Part shown: positions 33,901 to 44,911 of the stretch, in pieces
How positions within the stretch are numbered: the first letter of the stretch is position 1
Layout: each line of letters starts with the position of its first letter
Assembly: GCA_018806915.1 (NCBI GenBank)
Contig: JAGKQI010000085.1
Coordinates: 558,001-622,000 of the forward strand
Reading direction: 5' to 3'
Source of the DNA: Phytophthora colocasiae
Lineage: Eukaryota > Oomycota > Peronosporomycetes > Peronosporales > Peronosporaceae
DNA: 64,000 nt
Translations under genes and position numbers: made by a program
Notes under the pieces: model-generated
The model's input: the letters and a program-made list of their open reading frames with translations, nothing else
Databases searched by the model: none
What the model was told of the DNA's origin: nothing

Positions 33901-36485
33901 TTGTACAACTGTCCCTCAACAGCTTCAAGCTCGGCAGGGAGCTCCCCGTTGAGTTTGAAAAATAGTTCACAGAGCTGCGAAAGAATCTGCACCACAACTG
34001 CGTCGCTGCTGTCGCCTCCATTTTGAATCACAAAGTGGCACAAGATCACCACAGCATCAGAACTCACCACAGGGGCGTCGGAGAGTCCACCAAGACATGC
34101 CTTCAAGAGAGTGGCAAAAGCACTAGCATCCAAGTCATCAAGACGCCCCTTCAAGCTGATCATCAAAAATTCATCCAGTAGCTTGCCCTGCCAAATAGCT
34201 TGAAGAGCTTGCAGCGTTGGATCCGATTGGCCACTGGTGGATACTCCACTTTCATAGCCATGTTGCCAACTTCCACAGGACAGCCACAGCTTGTTCCCTT
34301 GCTCTGTAATGGGGAACTGCAATCCATACTGGATAATATCACTTGCATCCGCCATATCGCCAAACTGGACGCTGCAATCCTGGAACAGCTGCAACAAAAA
34401 CTGCTTCTTCTCTTTAGCAGCTAGAAAGAAGGGTCGTGAAAGTGCCAGTGCCACACGCATCGTCTTCACCACACTCTTATTGTTTGCTGACCTCTTCCAG
34501 TCAGCAAGTACGTGAAATACCGGGCGGTAGTGGTTGTCAAAATGCTTCTCTATCGGCGTATCAGCCTCACTTGGGAGCAGCAGATCCAACGATTGGGCTT
34601 TGCAGATACCATTAATCGCCTCCAATAACTCGGTGATTGATGTGTTCTTAATTGCGGAAAACGTTGGGTCGGCCAATAGAGTATCAACCTGGTCGAGAGA
34701 CTGCCCATACAACTCCTTACTCGTTACTAACCATTGAGCGGCCTCGCGGTCCTCGTTGTTCTCTTTAGCGTCGGTAACGCCAGCACAAATCAACGTGTTC
34801 ACTCTCGAAGGCACAAAAGACAATTTAGATATCATCGAGCTGATAGCTTGTCGAGTCCATGTGTGGATCTGTTCGGCGAAATCTTCCTTCAAAGCGTTGA
34901 GCATATCGGAATCACCAGAAAATCCACGTAAACGGTTGTTCAGCTTCAGCATGCTGCTAGCGAAATGTGCGACCTCTCCTTCTGGGAACTCTGGTGAACT
35001 GAGAGCCGTCGTGAGAGCAGCTGTAAACACCTTTTCAAACTGTTTCACGTAGTTCGCTTTGAATGTCTCGGCATCCTGTTCACTTAGCCATGCCGCATTC
35101 GCACTCTGTTTCAGAAAAATGCTGAAGTAACCCGTAATGCATTCGAAGAATGCTGAAATTGCCGGTGGTTCAGAGAATCGTGCGTCTTTCGACTCGATAA
35201 ATTTCCAGCACTGCTCCAATACCCCAGTATACAGCACAGATTGACCTTTGGCTGCATCGACCGCCACATTCAAAGGCACCATCGACAAGAATGGTAACAA
35301 CGTGGGGAACGATGACCGACCAGAACCGTAGAATCCATGTCGGATCTGAGCAAAAAGTCGGGGATAAACAGCGCTTACCACAAATTTAGGGAAGCTAACA
35401 CTCGAGTGCCACACGTCAGGGAAGGTCTGGAGGAATGTGAGCACTGCGTTCCACATCGCCTCATGGTTAGCGGGACTCTTGTCGCCGAATATTCCAAGAA
35501 CCACCTTTCCAAAGGCTTCCTCCCGTGCAGTGACAATCGACTTGGCATTCGTACACAGCGTCACCAGCACCACATACATGGCTCTCCTCACGATATCACG
35601 CGAGAAATTTGGGTGCTTCGAGGACGCAGTCGCAAGCCGTGTGAATTTATCCGACGACACTACTGTAGCTACTGAGCAACTCGCATGTTCATCACGCAAC
35701 TTGTCGGTCATTTGTTGCTCAGCGAAGAATTTAACCACTGCGTCGATACTCAGTACTGCAGCAGAGATACATCGTTCATATCTCTCCTCCTTCTCATCTG
35801 GCTGCAGTGGGATGCCCTCGAAAGTATCCGGCGTCTTAGTGAAAAAACTCTGAAATTCCTCCATCACAGCCGGTAGATGTTCGTCCAGTACAGTCTTCTT
35901 CATCTCCGACTCAGGAAATAACGTATCAAAGGCCTTCTTGGCCACTGCAGCCACGTCCGCATTAACGTCGTACATAGCCAAATACCAGTACGGTAGCAGT
36001 CTCTGGAGATGCGGCACGAAGGCTCGCGGCTTCATCTTGTCAGTCAGAGCAGCCAGCACCTCATTCAGCAATTGGCGAACTTTTCGGTCATTCTGATCAC
36101 GCATTTCGAACGTGTAAAGTTGCGTGAAGTGGCCAAGCATAGGTCGGATCTCTGCCGGTTGTCGTGGAGGCAAAACATCCGTCAGAAAAGTCTGCAGAGC
36201 TTTAGTCTTCGTCACAGCTCCCTTCTTAGCCAACATCTTCAGTGCGAGCGTAATTTCATGGTCCGATCCATCGTAGATGCTCTGTACTACAGGTTTATTG
36301 TACGCAGCTTTAGCGGTAGCTTGAACGGCGTTGGGTGCAGGTTGCGCGAAGCTCGAGAAGCCGATGAAGGCGGGAGGAGCTGCGCTTGAACCTGAACTTG
36401 CCAGTAGTGACTGATGCGCACGTGCACTGGAGGACGCACGGCTCTGCTCCTGCTTCTCGCGCTGCTTGTTCTTCTTGGGGGCCAT
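30918..36485 (-). CDS. LTN1: Listerin E3 ubiquitin ligase
   Basis: 1,855 aa in a single exon. Listerin ubiquitinates nascent chains stalled on 60S subunits in ribosome-associated quality control. The N-terminal conserved region (FIGFSSFAQPAP, then ALKMLAKKGAVTKTKALQTF with LPPRQPAE) is the NEMF/60S-contacting part. The middle is an all-helical HEAT-like rod. The C-terminus has the RWD-like block (CALEMVVRVPASYPLRCVEV) and a RING-CH domain: C-P-I-C, P-C-K-T-C, Y-H-x-x-C-L-Y-K-W-F, C-P-I-C-Q-Q-P-F-C, ending exactly at the stop as in other Listerins. Length is normal. It is divergent from the mitochondrial HslU gene (250 bases between starts) and convergent with UBL3. Confidence 0.97.
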   Translation of the reverse strand: MAPKKNKQREKQEQSRASSSARAHQSLLASSGSSAAPPAFIGFSSFAQPAPNAVQATAKAAYNKPVVQSIYDGSDHEITLALKMLAKKGAVTKTKALQTFLTDVLPPRQPAEIRPMLGHFTQLYTFEMRDQNDRKVRQLLNEVLAALTDKMKPRAFVPHLQRLLPYWYLAMYDVNADVAAVAKKAFDTLFPESEMKKTVLDEHLPAVMEEFQSFFTKTPDTFEGIPLQPDEKEERYERCISAAVLSIDAVVKFFAEQQMTDKLRDEHASCSVATVVSSDKFTRLATASSKHPNFSRDIVRRAMYVVLVTLCTNAKSIVTAREEAFGKVVLGIFGDKSPANHEAMWNAVLTFLQTFPDVWHSSVSFPKFVVSAVYPRLFAQIRHGFYGSGRSSFPTLLPFLSMVPLNVAVDAAKGQSVLYTGVLEQCWKFIESKDARFSEPPAISAFFECITGYFSIFLKQSANAAWLSEQDAETFKANYVKQFEKVFTAALTTALSSPEFPEGEVAHFASSMLKLNNRLRGFSGDSDMLNALKEDFAEQIHTWTRQAISSMISKLSFVPSRVNTLICAGVTDAKENNEDREAAQWLVTSKELYGQSLDQVDTLLADPTFSAIKNTSITELLEAINGICKAQSLDLLLPSEADTPIEKHFDNHYRPVFHVLADWKRSANNKSVVKTMRVALALSRPFFLAAKEKKQFLLQLFQDCSVQFGDMADASDIIQYGLQFPITEQGNKLWLSCGSWQHGYESGVSTSGQSDPTLQALQAIWQGKLLDEFLMISLKGRLDDLDASAFATLLKACLGGLSDAPVVSSDAVVILCHFVIQNGGDSSDAVVVQILSQLCELFFKLNGELPAELEAVEGQLYKLLFHLSARGSYRAEASVLWARTVRHSLKKWSAERSESLVNELAQHVNDFLLADLPAGTVSFNSKLFAAYVKSYVQLGADQTFFSASQLVEKLDAINLRCDGDSKERLFYSRLLSGLAEICEDEQVVGVLQGYFTSLVSEQEEKAVDLVAKLVDVDVTHALTWVVFHSNDHIQRGLDLVEITESYLTLEPLYESLKSSSGLLDKVLRLALAARQNGHRREAAKYRDLMFLSKNNSAVNTTENLTLLTEEQHKELDEVTVAVLSIFSSVEVRTRNIGELVDHKGDWGVEAIQTVAISLFSGISDTEPGITLALKEFFSLCEGDAIKKTGLFAYLRLVSRALKEEHKQPGVTKQQIVQLSTQESIIAQITELLAPSSLTAVEIDEWIAVAEYVGSLGVYLPDASSEFRGKWENLARLVVTHAVAGKTETAKTAALKIHKRCSTLGDRRIIQGDEEKIVLSYSNELASARLVLMDLVSVMYISNPDALQELAAHYRDALLSTVLCALSECAELKASIETSYVGLTSPAQCFHLVGLWFSVEKVLTSALPALRSTLTSVHDIDHVKRLVLESFGGIETLASLFNGKRYPLQPVLRVLLYIVASYSGALRLRNYDANAIDVNAEDETATESALAKVLIPKALRSALRAVFGEKNGESSNVNIRMRSRKQKVQEREDITGKLLLWDLFLQLFPSSGSESSGEAFTEAFTEGASATLIASSLSSYVARHGMLTNFLNFSSALLSQESQSASKAPASELQDTALFDVTDLERNADDETWSLHKARVFQLGTRVFFRTVVRLPAMVRSWWNDDCSRATRSWAGKYFEDHITPSVLAAELELIQKAGESTAATGESWDDEEMTVKGSRVSREITTTYMKDECALEMVVRVPASYPLRCVEVECTKRIGISEDRWRRWVLQIIRVTSSRDGSLLDAVLLWKHNVDKEFEGVEPCPICYSILNPKNMGLPSLPCKTCNNKYHNSCLYKWFNQSGKNKCPICQQPFC

Positions 36486-36735
36486 GACGATCGCTAGTCA
36501 AGCGATCCCTCGACGTGAAAATGTCGTTTGAAGCCGACATAAATGTCGTCCGAAGGCTCAATAGTCACTCTTTCGAAATAGCAATATGTGTGAGTGTTGG
36601 TGATTGTGCATCAAGTCGTTAAAAGCCTGTGATTGGCTTAAGGGATCTGCATTCTGACCAATAGTGTCTTTTCATTTAGGAAGAAGGAGGGGTCCGCACT
36701 CGCTAAACGGACCTCATCAAGTCAAGACCCCCAGG

Positions 36736-38253
36736 ATGCGTCGTGCCGTGCTTAAGAGCCTCGCGCGTCGTGGGCAGCAGTCGACAGCTATTCGCTCTGT
36801 CCCTAATGCTCAGATTCAGGCTCGTGCGTTGTTTCAGGCCTCGCGGACGTTCTCTACCGCAGCACCGAAGGCTTCAGAGGAAGATGCTACAATCCCCGTT
36901 GAGGTGCAGGAAGCTGCCGTTGAAGAAGAAGACGAAGACGACATTGGCCGCAAATTGAAGCCGCGTGAGGTGGTGGAGCAACTTAACAAGTACATTGTGG
37001 GCCAGGCTGACGCTAAGCGCGCTGTGGCTATTGCGCTGCGCAATCGCTGGCGTCGCATGAAGATCTCGGACGATCTACGTCAAGAAGTGAGTCCCAAGAA
37101 CATCCTGATGATCGGTCCTACGGGTTGCGGCAAGACGGAGATTGCACGTCGTCTGGCCAAGCTGTCTGAAGCTCCTTTTGTCAAAGTGGAGGCTACGAAA
37201 TTCACTGAAGTGGGCTTCCACGGCCGAGATGTGGACCAGATCATCCGTGATCTAGTGGAGAACGCTATCAACATGGTGAAGAAACACCGGAAGGAACGTC
37301 TACGCAAACAGGTGCAGCATCTGGTGGAGAACCGCATCTTGGACCTGCTTACAGGCACCAACGGAGCCGAACGCTCGCGTAGTATGTTCGAGCGTCTGCT
37401 TCGCGCTGGAGAGCTGGAAGACCGTGCTATTGAATTTGATGTCCCTGCTGCTAAGAACCCCAGCGGTCAACCGATTTCGTTTGTTGGTGGTGAAGGAAAG
37501 GGGATCTCTATGGAAGTGTTTGGCCGAGCTTTCGGTGAGAAGAAGATGGAGCACAAGCGCATGCCGATCTCAGAAGCCCGAGGTATTTTTGAGGAGATGG
37601 AGATGGAAGATGCTATCGACATGTCCGACGTCGTGCGTGAAGCCATTCAAGAGACGGAGGAGAACGGTATTGTCTTCATTGATGAGATCGACAAGATTTG
37701 CTCCAGCGGAGACTTCCGTCGCTCCTCTGACCCTAGCAGTGAGGGCGTTCAACGAGACTTGCTGCCTTTGATCGAAGGCAGCGTCATCTCCACGAAGCAC
37801 GGCAACGTCAACACGGACCACATTCTGTTCGTCGGTTCTGGTGCATTCCACTCATCCAAGCCTTCAGACCTGCTTGCCGAACTGCAGGGTCGCCTACCCA
37901 TCCGTGTTGAGCTGAAGGGTCTTACTGAGGAGGATCTGCACCGTATTCTGACGGAGCCGGTGACGAACCTCATCAAGCAGCAGACTGAGCTGATTAAGAC
38001 GGAGGGCGTGAATCTGAACTTCACCGACGACGCAGTCCGTGAGATCGCCCGCGTTGCTGCTGAGATCAACCAGACCGTGGAGAACATTGGTGCTAGACGA
38101 CTGCACACTGTGGTGGAGAAGGTGGTGGAGGACATTAGCTTTGACAGTTCCGAGATGGCCCCAGGCTCTACTGTCACTATCACGAAGGAATTTGTGCTGG
38201 AGCGTGTTGGCAAGCTCATGAAGAAGACGGATCTCTCCAAGTTTATTTTGTAA
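36736..38253 (+). CDS. hslU: Mitochondrial HslU (ClpY) AAA+ ATPase subunit
   Basis: 505 aa, single exon. The N-terminal about 45 residues are Arg/Ser/Ala-rich without acidic residues (MRRAVLKSLARRGQQ), a mitochondrial presequence; the ATG at 36736 is the first in frame. LKPREVVEQLNKYIVGQADA opens the conserved part. Walker A is GPTGCGKT at 127-134 and FTEVGFHGRDVDQIIRDL follows. The I-domain is inserted (about 185-290). Walker B is FIDEIDK, then sensor GRLPIRVELKGLTEEDL, and the C-terminal G-A-R-R-L-H-T arginine finger with the terminal K-F-I-L that activates HslV. The enzyme unfolds substrates for the HslV peptidase; HslV is not in this window. Eukaryotes kept HslUV only in some lineages, including oomycetes. 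Confidence 0.96.
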   Translation: MRRAVLKSLARRGQQSTAIRSVPNAQIQARALFQASRTFSTAAPKASEEDATIPVEVQEAAVEEEDEDDIGRKLKPREVVEQLNKYIVGQADAKRAVAIALRNRWRRMKISDDLRQEVSPKNILMIGPTGCGKTEIARRLAKLSEAPFVKVEATKFTEVGFHGRDVDQIIRDLVENAINMVKKHRKERLRKQVQHLVENRILDLLTGTNGAERSRSMFERLLRAGELEDRAIEFDVPAAKNPSGQPISFVGGEGKGISMEVFGRAFGEKKMEHKRMPISEARGIFEEMEMEDAIDMSDVVREAIQETEENGIVFIDEIDKICSSGDFRRSSDPSSEGVQRDLLPLIEGSVISTKHGNVNTDHILFVGSGAFHSSKPSDLLAELQGRLPIRVELKGLTEEDLHRILTEPVTNLIKQQTELIKTEGVNLNFTDDAVREIARVAAEINQTVENIGARRLHTVVEKVVEDISFDSSEMAPGSTVTITKEFVLERVGKLMKKTDLSKFIL

Positions 38254-38441
38254 GCTCATGGATCCTCTTTAATGGAAACAGAATAAACGCGAGCTTTGTT
38301 TGTATCGCCCAAATCAATGAGTGTCGTTCCTTTGTCTGAATGAAATCCTGAAATTATCATCTTGTTTTTAAAGAATACCAAATACACATGAAAGTGCTGT
38401 TGGAAACAGCAAGCACAATCCCAGTGTCGAATCAGCCCGCT

Positions 38442-40737
38442 TCACCAGTCAAAGTCTTCCCACCTATCAACACTTTCAATGCCAACAAGGCGAACATTTT
38501 CTTTTTCTTTGTTCTTCTCCCAACCATCAAATGCCGATAACAAGCCCTGACCCGTAACTTCAGAGAACTTAAAATCTGGCAGCAATCGTCGTTCAACGAT
38601 GACAAAAATTTCCACAGTTTTAACCAGGAAAGATGACAATGAGTTCCTAAACAATGTGAAGAAGTCACTAAAGTAGCGAATTCGGAACGAGTGTTTGTGC
38701 GCCATCGCCACTTGTACAAAACGGACTAGCCCTTTCTCCTGATCGACGTATACAGCATCATAGCCACCCATATTGTACTTCGGCAGCTTCAACCAACGAG
38801 CTGTTGGTTGCTTTGTTGTATCCAGTGGGTCGAAGATATGAATCGCGGCTTCCGCCCAGTGAATTTCAAATGCTCCATCATATAGAGTCACACCACCTTT
38901 GCAAATACGAGCAAAAAAGTACATCTCCAGCATTCGACCATCCTTCGCAGCATCCAAGTCAACTCTCAGATCAAATGCGAGTTTTTTTTATCAGTGTAGG
39001 GCCACCAAACACTGCAATCGCGGATCTAGCGTACTGACTGATAAATCCTGTATCAAACTCATGATACCGATACAGTTGATAAATGGCATCGGCCAAACGA
39101 TCATCCACGGTACGGGTTGCCTTTGCCTTCGATATAACCTTGGTAGCTGTATCCAGCGACGCAACAACTCTTGCAGTTGAATGACCAAACATATGCAGTA
39201 CACTCCCACCAGCAAAGTAGTATTTCGACCTCACCTGCTCCTGACGCCAAAGAGTAGTGCGGTCAGCTTTACTAAGTACCTTGCCGTCAGTACTAGAAGC
39301 GTCAGCACTGCACAAGAAAACAGCAGGGTCATGATCATGGGATGCATCTAGCTGACGGTCTACAGCTTGAAACAACTCATTGTCTTCGACAGCTTTGTAA
39401 TATTCGTCCAATGTCCACGACGATAGAAAGTGATTCTGTAACTTCACCGTTTTATCATCCTCCAATTTTGCCTTCAAGCGACGCACCAAATCGGACACTA
39501 TGACAAGTCTGCGGTTTCCAGGATTATTCAAAAGCCAACCTTTGCCAAGTACCTCTTCACTGGTGATTTTCTCAGTAATACCGTCGAGGAATACAATGTG
39601 TTTGCCTTGGACTTCATACAAAATATGTTTTATGGCATCCATTGTCCTGTCATTTTGTTTCAGGCTGGCTGTTTTCATTCGACCCCCTTCCAAGCGTACT
39701 AAAGCTAGAGGGTTACTGACATAGCCTCTGCGCCCGAGATGAATCCACGTAACGACCCAGTCAGTATGGATAAGTGCCAAAGCGAAAGCTGCACAAGTCG
39801 CTGATTTCCCAGACCCTGCCGGTCCCAGCACGTATCCACATAGACCATCTCGTAAAACACCACCACGCAAGAACTGGAATAGACTCTTAACACTCTCGCG
39901 GCAGAACAATACCAATTTATCGCTTGAACACTGAACTTTGAAATCCGAGATGACATCGGCGTTGAATATCCAAATTGATTGTTGCGATTGTTGGCAATCA
40001 TCCAGGCTTGGTAACAACGAGTCACTCAAATCAAAGAAACGCGTTACCCACACCACTTTCTGTCGTTTGCTAGGTACTTCCACGACAAGTGCGTGGTTTT
40101 CATCTTTGCCGCAATCAACCAATGTACTGGACGACTCCATCGGTTCTCCCCTCTTTCCATAGACACCAATGTTTTTGTAAAACCGAAGGTTAGATGCTGC
40201 AATTCCGCGTAAATGGGTGTCGCGATAGGTAGCCTCTACTGCACTTCGTAAGTCCTCAACGGTGCATGAATCGGAGAGAGGAGCAGACGCCGGACCTGTG
40301 ATTGACTCGCCGGCAGCAAAGAGTTGATACCAAACCTTCGGCACCACGACCACAACTCTGTGATCTTCATCTTCGCCACAACCAACCAACGTACTGGACA
40401 ACGTCATCGGGTCTTCCTTCTTTCCATATACATCAATGTTTTTGTAAAACCGAAGGTTAGATGCTGCAATTCCGCGTAAATAATGGCCATAAGTAGTTTT
40501 CACTGCATCTCGTAAGTCCTCAACGGTGCGCGAATCGGAGAGAGGAGCAGAGGCTGGACCTGTGATCGACGCGCCGGCAGCAAACAGTTGATACCAAACC
40601 TTCGGCACTACCACTACGAGAGAACAATTGTTGGTGTTGCCCAACGAATTAATGCGCCACTCGTCATCTAATAACCGGCCACTCATGTCATACACCTTAA
40701 GGTCCATCGCATTAACTCCATTGAGACGCCAACACAT
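38442..40737 (-). pseudogene. Crinkler (CRN)-type effector gene, frameshifted in an A8 run
   Basis: Upstream frame: ATG 40737 to stop 38971 (588 aa). Downstream frame: continues in another phase to a stop at 38442. The N-terminal part holds at least two tandem copies of the CRN ubiquitin-like header (V-W-Y-Q-L-F-A-A-G ... DLRxAVxxTY ... NLRFYKNIxVYGK ... VVVVP). A P-loop ATPase domain with G-P-A-G-S-G-K-S and an acidic Walker B-like VFLDG follows. The part after the break carries the A-H-K-H-S-F-R-I-R-Y region typical of CRN C-terminal domains. The break is at a run of eight A (plus-strand T at 38982-38989), so it is either a real lesion or a base-count error. An open frame without ATG extends upstream of 40737 and an ATG in another phase lies near 40832, so the true N-terminus is uncertain; another header copy may lie there. 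CRNs enter host cells and many act in the nucleus. Confidence 0.8.
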
Positions 40738-40901
40738 ATACTTTTGGGGGTTAACCAATACTTCCCGAAATTGAAGTACAGTTGCATAGCTACAGCGTCC
40801 ATAGCGAGTGAGTTCCTTCCTCTATCCACCATCTCAAACCCCACAAAACGCTCCATATTTTTCTGCAGCTTGGAAACGTGTTTCTCTCCTCACTTGACAG
40901 C

Positions 40902-43252
40902 TTTCCCAGATCAACTTCACAGTAAGATCATAACGTGTCTGTCCGTCGGTCACGCCCCTTTCCACCGGCCTGAGCCTTTCGAGTGGCATCTTTTTTGGTG
41001 CGCGTCTCGATACATTTCTATACACTTTTCTCCTATCAAAGCAGCTGCACCTACCTTATTGACTGGAACCTTCTTTCCAGAAATTACAAAACTAGCACTG
41101 TCCACGTAATTATTCGGACTTATCTGGATTCGAACCTAATCGAATTTTCGAACCTAATAGAACGAACTTAATCGAATCGAACCTAACAAACCGTGACGAG
41201 GAAGTCTGGCGCATAGCAGAGTATTAGTGCCTGACGTGGCTGGCGGAGTATCTGATTTCGAACGGAAAAACGCTACATATGTACGTATGGGCTTCCTGGT
41301 CTCGAAACGTACAGCGACGTTTCTGACGAAGTCGCACGCCAGTCTGCGGATCCTATGGATATCGTCGCACAGGAGGTAGCCGCGTACGAACCGGACGACC
41401 TTGAGAGAACTGCGACGCTTGCGGATCGGATGAACCAGAACCAGAAAGACATTATGGATATCGTCGCACAGGAGGTAGCAGCGTACGAACTGGACGACCT
41501 TGAGAGAACTGCGACGCTTGCGGATCGGATGAACCAGAACCAGAAAGACATTTTTGACCAAGTCATCGAAGCTGTACATCACCCAGTCGGTGGACAGAAG
41601 CTGGTTTTTGTGGACGGCCCGGGTGGAACTGGTAAATCGTTCTTGCTGGAGCAGATACTAGCTCATGTCCGTCTACAGAGAAAGGTGGCGATAGCAGTGG
41701 CTTCCAGTGGCAACGCAGCGACATTGTTGACAGGGGGACACACGGCACATTCTACATTTCGGATTCCGCTTAAACTGTCCGGAGTGTTCAACATGTAGTC
41801 TGTCTTGGCAGAGCCAGAAGGCAGAACGGATCCGCAAGGCAAGATTAATCATCTGGGATGAAGCTCCTATGATGAATCGAGCGTGCTTCGAAGCTGTGGA
41901 TCGGTCGTTCCGGGATATTATGAAGAACGAGTTGGAGCCATTTATAGGCAAGGTCATGGTTTTCAGTGGAGACCATCGACAGATCCTGCCTGTGTTGAAG
42001 GATGCTACTCGGGCAGAAACGCTGGATGCTTGCTTCAAGTCTTCCGCACTGTGGAGCCATCTACGACAAGTGCGTCTGACGGAGAATATGCGTGTTCAGA
42101 CGGCTCCGGACCCAGCAAGCGCCGCTGAATTGGCAGAGTTTTCCGACTTCTTGCTTCAGATTGGGAGGTCGATATCCAGTGAACTCCGATATCAGTGAGA
42201 ACGACATATGCCTTCCACTCGACATGTGCATCATACCAGGCACACGAGGGGATGATCGATGGGATGACGAAGAAACCAAAGATAACGAAGACATGGAAGC
42301 ACCTCCAAACTTCAATCTCCTACCGCCAATGGAAACATCAGCTGATCGAGATGTTGATGATCTGGATGAGAACAGGCGGAAGCGCAACGTCAATGCGCTT
42401 ATTGATGCAGTGTATCCTGGTGTTGGTGACGACAATCTTCCGGATGACTACTTCGTTGAACGAGCCATTTTGGCACCAACGAACGCAAGTGTGAGGCGAA
42501 TTAACGACATGGTCTCGGAACGTCTATCAGGAGAAACAAAAGAGTACCGCTCTGTTGACAGTCTCGAAGGTGTAGCGGATCCAAACATGTTTGAGCCAGA
42601 GTTCTTGAACTCTCTGAATTTCTCCGGTATCCCGCCACACCGGATTGTATTGAAAGTTGGAACTCCGATCATTATGATTCGCAACCTGAACAGCGACGCA
42701 GAATTGTGTAACGGAACACGACTTCGAGTGGTGTCACTGCGTGAGCGAAGCATTGAAGCTACGATTATGACTGGGCCGTTCAAGGGAAAGCGAGTATTCA
42801 TTCCGCGGATCATCTTCTACAATGAAGATGACGACAAGGAATTCCCGTTCAAGCTTCGGCGAAAACAGTTTCCTGTGGTTCCGGCATTTGCGATGACGAT
42901 CAACAAGGCCCAAGGACAGTCTATCCACCACGTAGGGATCTACCTCGAGTCCCCTGTGTTCGCGCATGGACAGCTGTATGTAGCGTTGTCGAGGGTAACT
43001 TCACCGAAGGCGATCAAGATAGCCGTGGACCCGGAAGCGATCGACGAGGACGGGAACGTACACACATTGAGATCTTCGAGTTCTAAGGGCATAATTTCAT
43101 ATTTCTTTTGAATAAAATCTCTTTGCGGTTCTCATGTGTAAAATCCTTGAACCATGTAATATTTTCAACTTCACTGGTCTATATTACCCTTACCCAAACT
43201 ACTGGGACCAACCATGCCCACGCGCCCGCGTAGCGGGCGCCCAGAGCGCTAG
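40902..43252 (+). mobile_element. Helitron unit 1 (longest, helicase motifs complete but frameshifted)
   Basis: The only unit that keeps the middle of the helicase: Walker A GPGGTGKS near 41623, LIIWDEAPMM (motif II) near 41850, FSGDHRQILPV (motif III) near 41970, then TINKAQGQ and YVALSRVTS. A one-base insertion near 41780 puts a stop after V-F-N-M, and a second frameshift lies near 42165, so no full protein can be made. A 99-bp segment encoding MDIVAQEVAAYE...NQKDI is doubled (41355-41552). In this unit the codons before [10 protein letters not shown] read CAG AGA, without the stop seen in the other six. Ends in CTAG at 43252. Confidence 0.8.
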
Positions 43253-44911
43253 TTTCCCACCACCTAAAATCGTAACGTGTCTGTCTGTCCGTCAGTCCGT
43301 CACGCCCCTCTCTACCGAACTGAGCCTCTCGGTTAGCATTTTTTTTTGGAGCGTGTCTCCATGCATGTCTATACATTTTCCTCCCATCAAAGCAACTGCA
43401 CCTACTCTATTGACTGGAACCTTCTTTCCAAAAATTACAAAAGTAGCATTGTCCACGTAATTATTCGGACTTATCTGGATTCGAACCTAATCGGATTTTC
43501 GAACCTAATAGAACGAACTTAATCGAATCGAACCTAACAAACCGTGACGAGGAAGTCTGGCGCATAGCGGAGTATAAGTGCCTGACGTGGCTGGCGGAGT
43601 ATCTGATTTCGAACGGAAAAACGCTACATACGTATGGACTTCCTGGTCTCGAAACGTACAGCGACGTTTCTGATGAAGTCGCACGCCAGTCTGCGGATCC
43701 TATGGATATCGTCGCACAGGAGGTAGCAGCGTACGAACTGGACGACCTTGAGAGAACTGCGACGCTTGCGGATCGGATGAACCAGAACCAGAAAGACATT
43801 TTTGACCAAGTCATCGAAGCTGTACATCACCCAGTCGGTGGACAGAAGCTCTTTTTTGTGGACGGCCCAGGTGGAACTGGTAAGTCGTTCTTGCTGGAGC
43901 AGATACTTGCTCCTGTCCGTCTACATTGATAGGTGGCGATAGCAGTGGCTTCCAGTGGAATCGCTGCGACGTTGTTGACAGGAGGACGCACGGCATACTC
44001 TACATTTCGGATCCCGCTTAAACTGTCCGAGTTTTCAACATGCAGTGTCAATGCGCTTATTGATGTAGTGTATCCTGGTGTTGGTGACGACAATCTTCCG
44101 GATGACTACTTCGTTGAACGAGCCATTTTGGCACCAACGAACGCAAGTGTGAGGAGAATTAACGACATGGTCTCGGAACGTCTATCAGGAGAAACAAAAG
44201 AGTACCTCTCTGTTGACAGTCTCGAAGGTGTTGCGGATCCAAACATGTTTGAGCCAGAGTTCTTGAACTCTCTGAATTTCTCCGGTATCCCGCCACACCG
44301 GATTGTATTGAAAGTTGGAACTCCGATCATTATGATTCGCAACCTGAACAGCGACGCAGAATTGTGTAACGGAACACGACTTCGAGTGGTGTCACTGCGT
44401 GAGCGAAGCATTGAAGCTACGATTATGACTGGGCCGTTCAAGGGAAAGCGAGTATTCATTCCGCGTATCATCTTCTACAATGAAGATGACGACAAGGAAT
44501 TCCCGTTCAAGCTTCGGCGAAAACAGTTTCCTGTGGTTCCGGCATTTGCGATGACGATCAACAAGGCCCAAGGACAGTCTATCCACCACGTAGGGATCTA
44601 CCTCGAGTCCCCTGTGTTCGCGCATGGACAGCTGTATGTAGCGTTGTCGAGGGTAACTTCACCGAAGGCGATCAAGATAGCCGTGGACCCGGAAGCGATC
44701 GACGAGGACGGGAACGTACACACATTGAGATCTTCGAGTTCTAAGTGCATAATTTCATATTTCTTTTGAATAAAATCTCTTTGCGGTTCTCATGTGTAAA
44801 ATCCTTGAACCATGTAATATTTTCAACTTCACTGGTCTATATTACCCTTACCCAAACTACTGGGACCAACCATGCCCACGCGCCCGCGTAGCGGGCGCCC
44901 AGAGCTGCCAG
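43253..44911 (+). mobile_element. Helitron unit 2
   Basis: 1,659 bp. Lacks the segment equivalent to about 41801-42389 of unit 1. Has the shared TGA before the VAIAVASSG block (here TGATAG), then a 278-codon frame (43933-44769) with the C-terminal helicase motifs. Single copy of the 99-bp segment. The end reads CTGCCAG instead of CGCTAG. Confidence 0.8.

Noticed and set aside
38442..38957. The downstream CRN frame as a separate gene
   Set aside because: It has no ATG at a sensible position, and its phase meets the upstream frame at a homopolymer, so it is the second half of the same gene.
40880..40915. Canonical Helitron 5' terminus (A before TC) at the left of the array
   Set aside because: The conserved start of the units is TTTCCC preceded by C on the left flank. 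No TC start after A was found, so the 5' end is left approximate.
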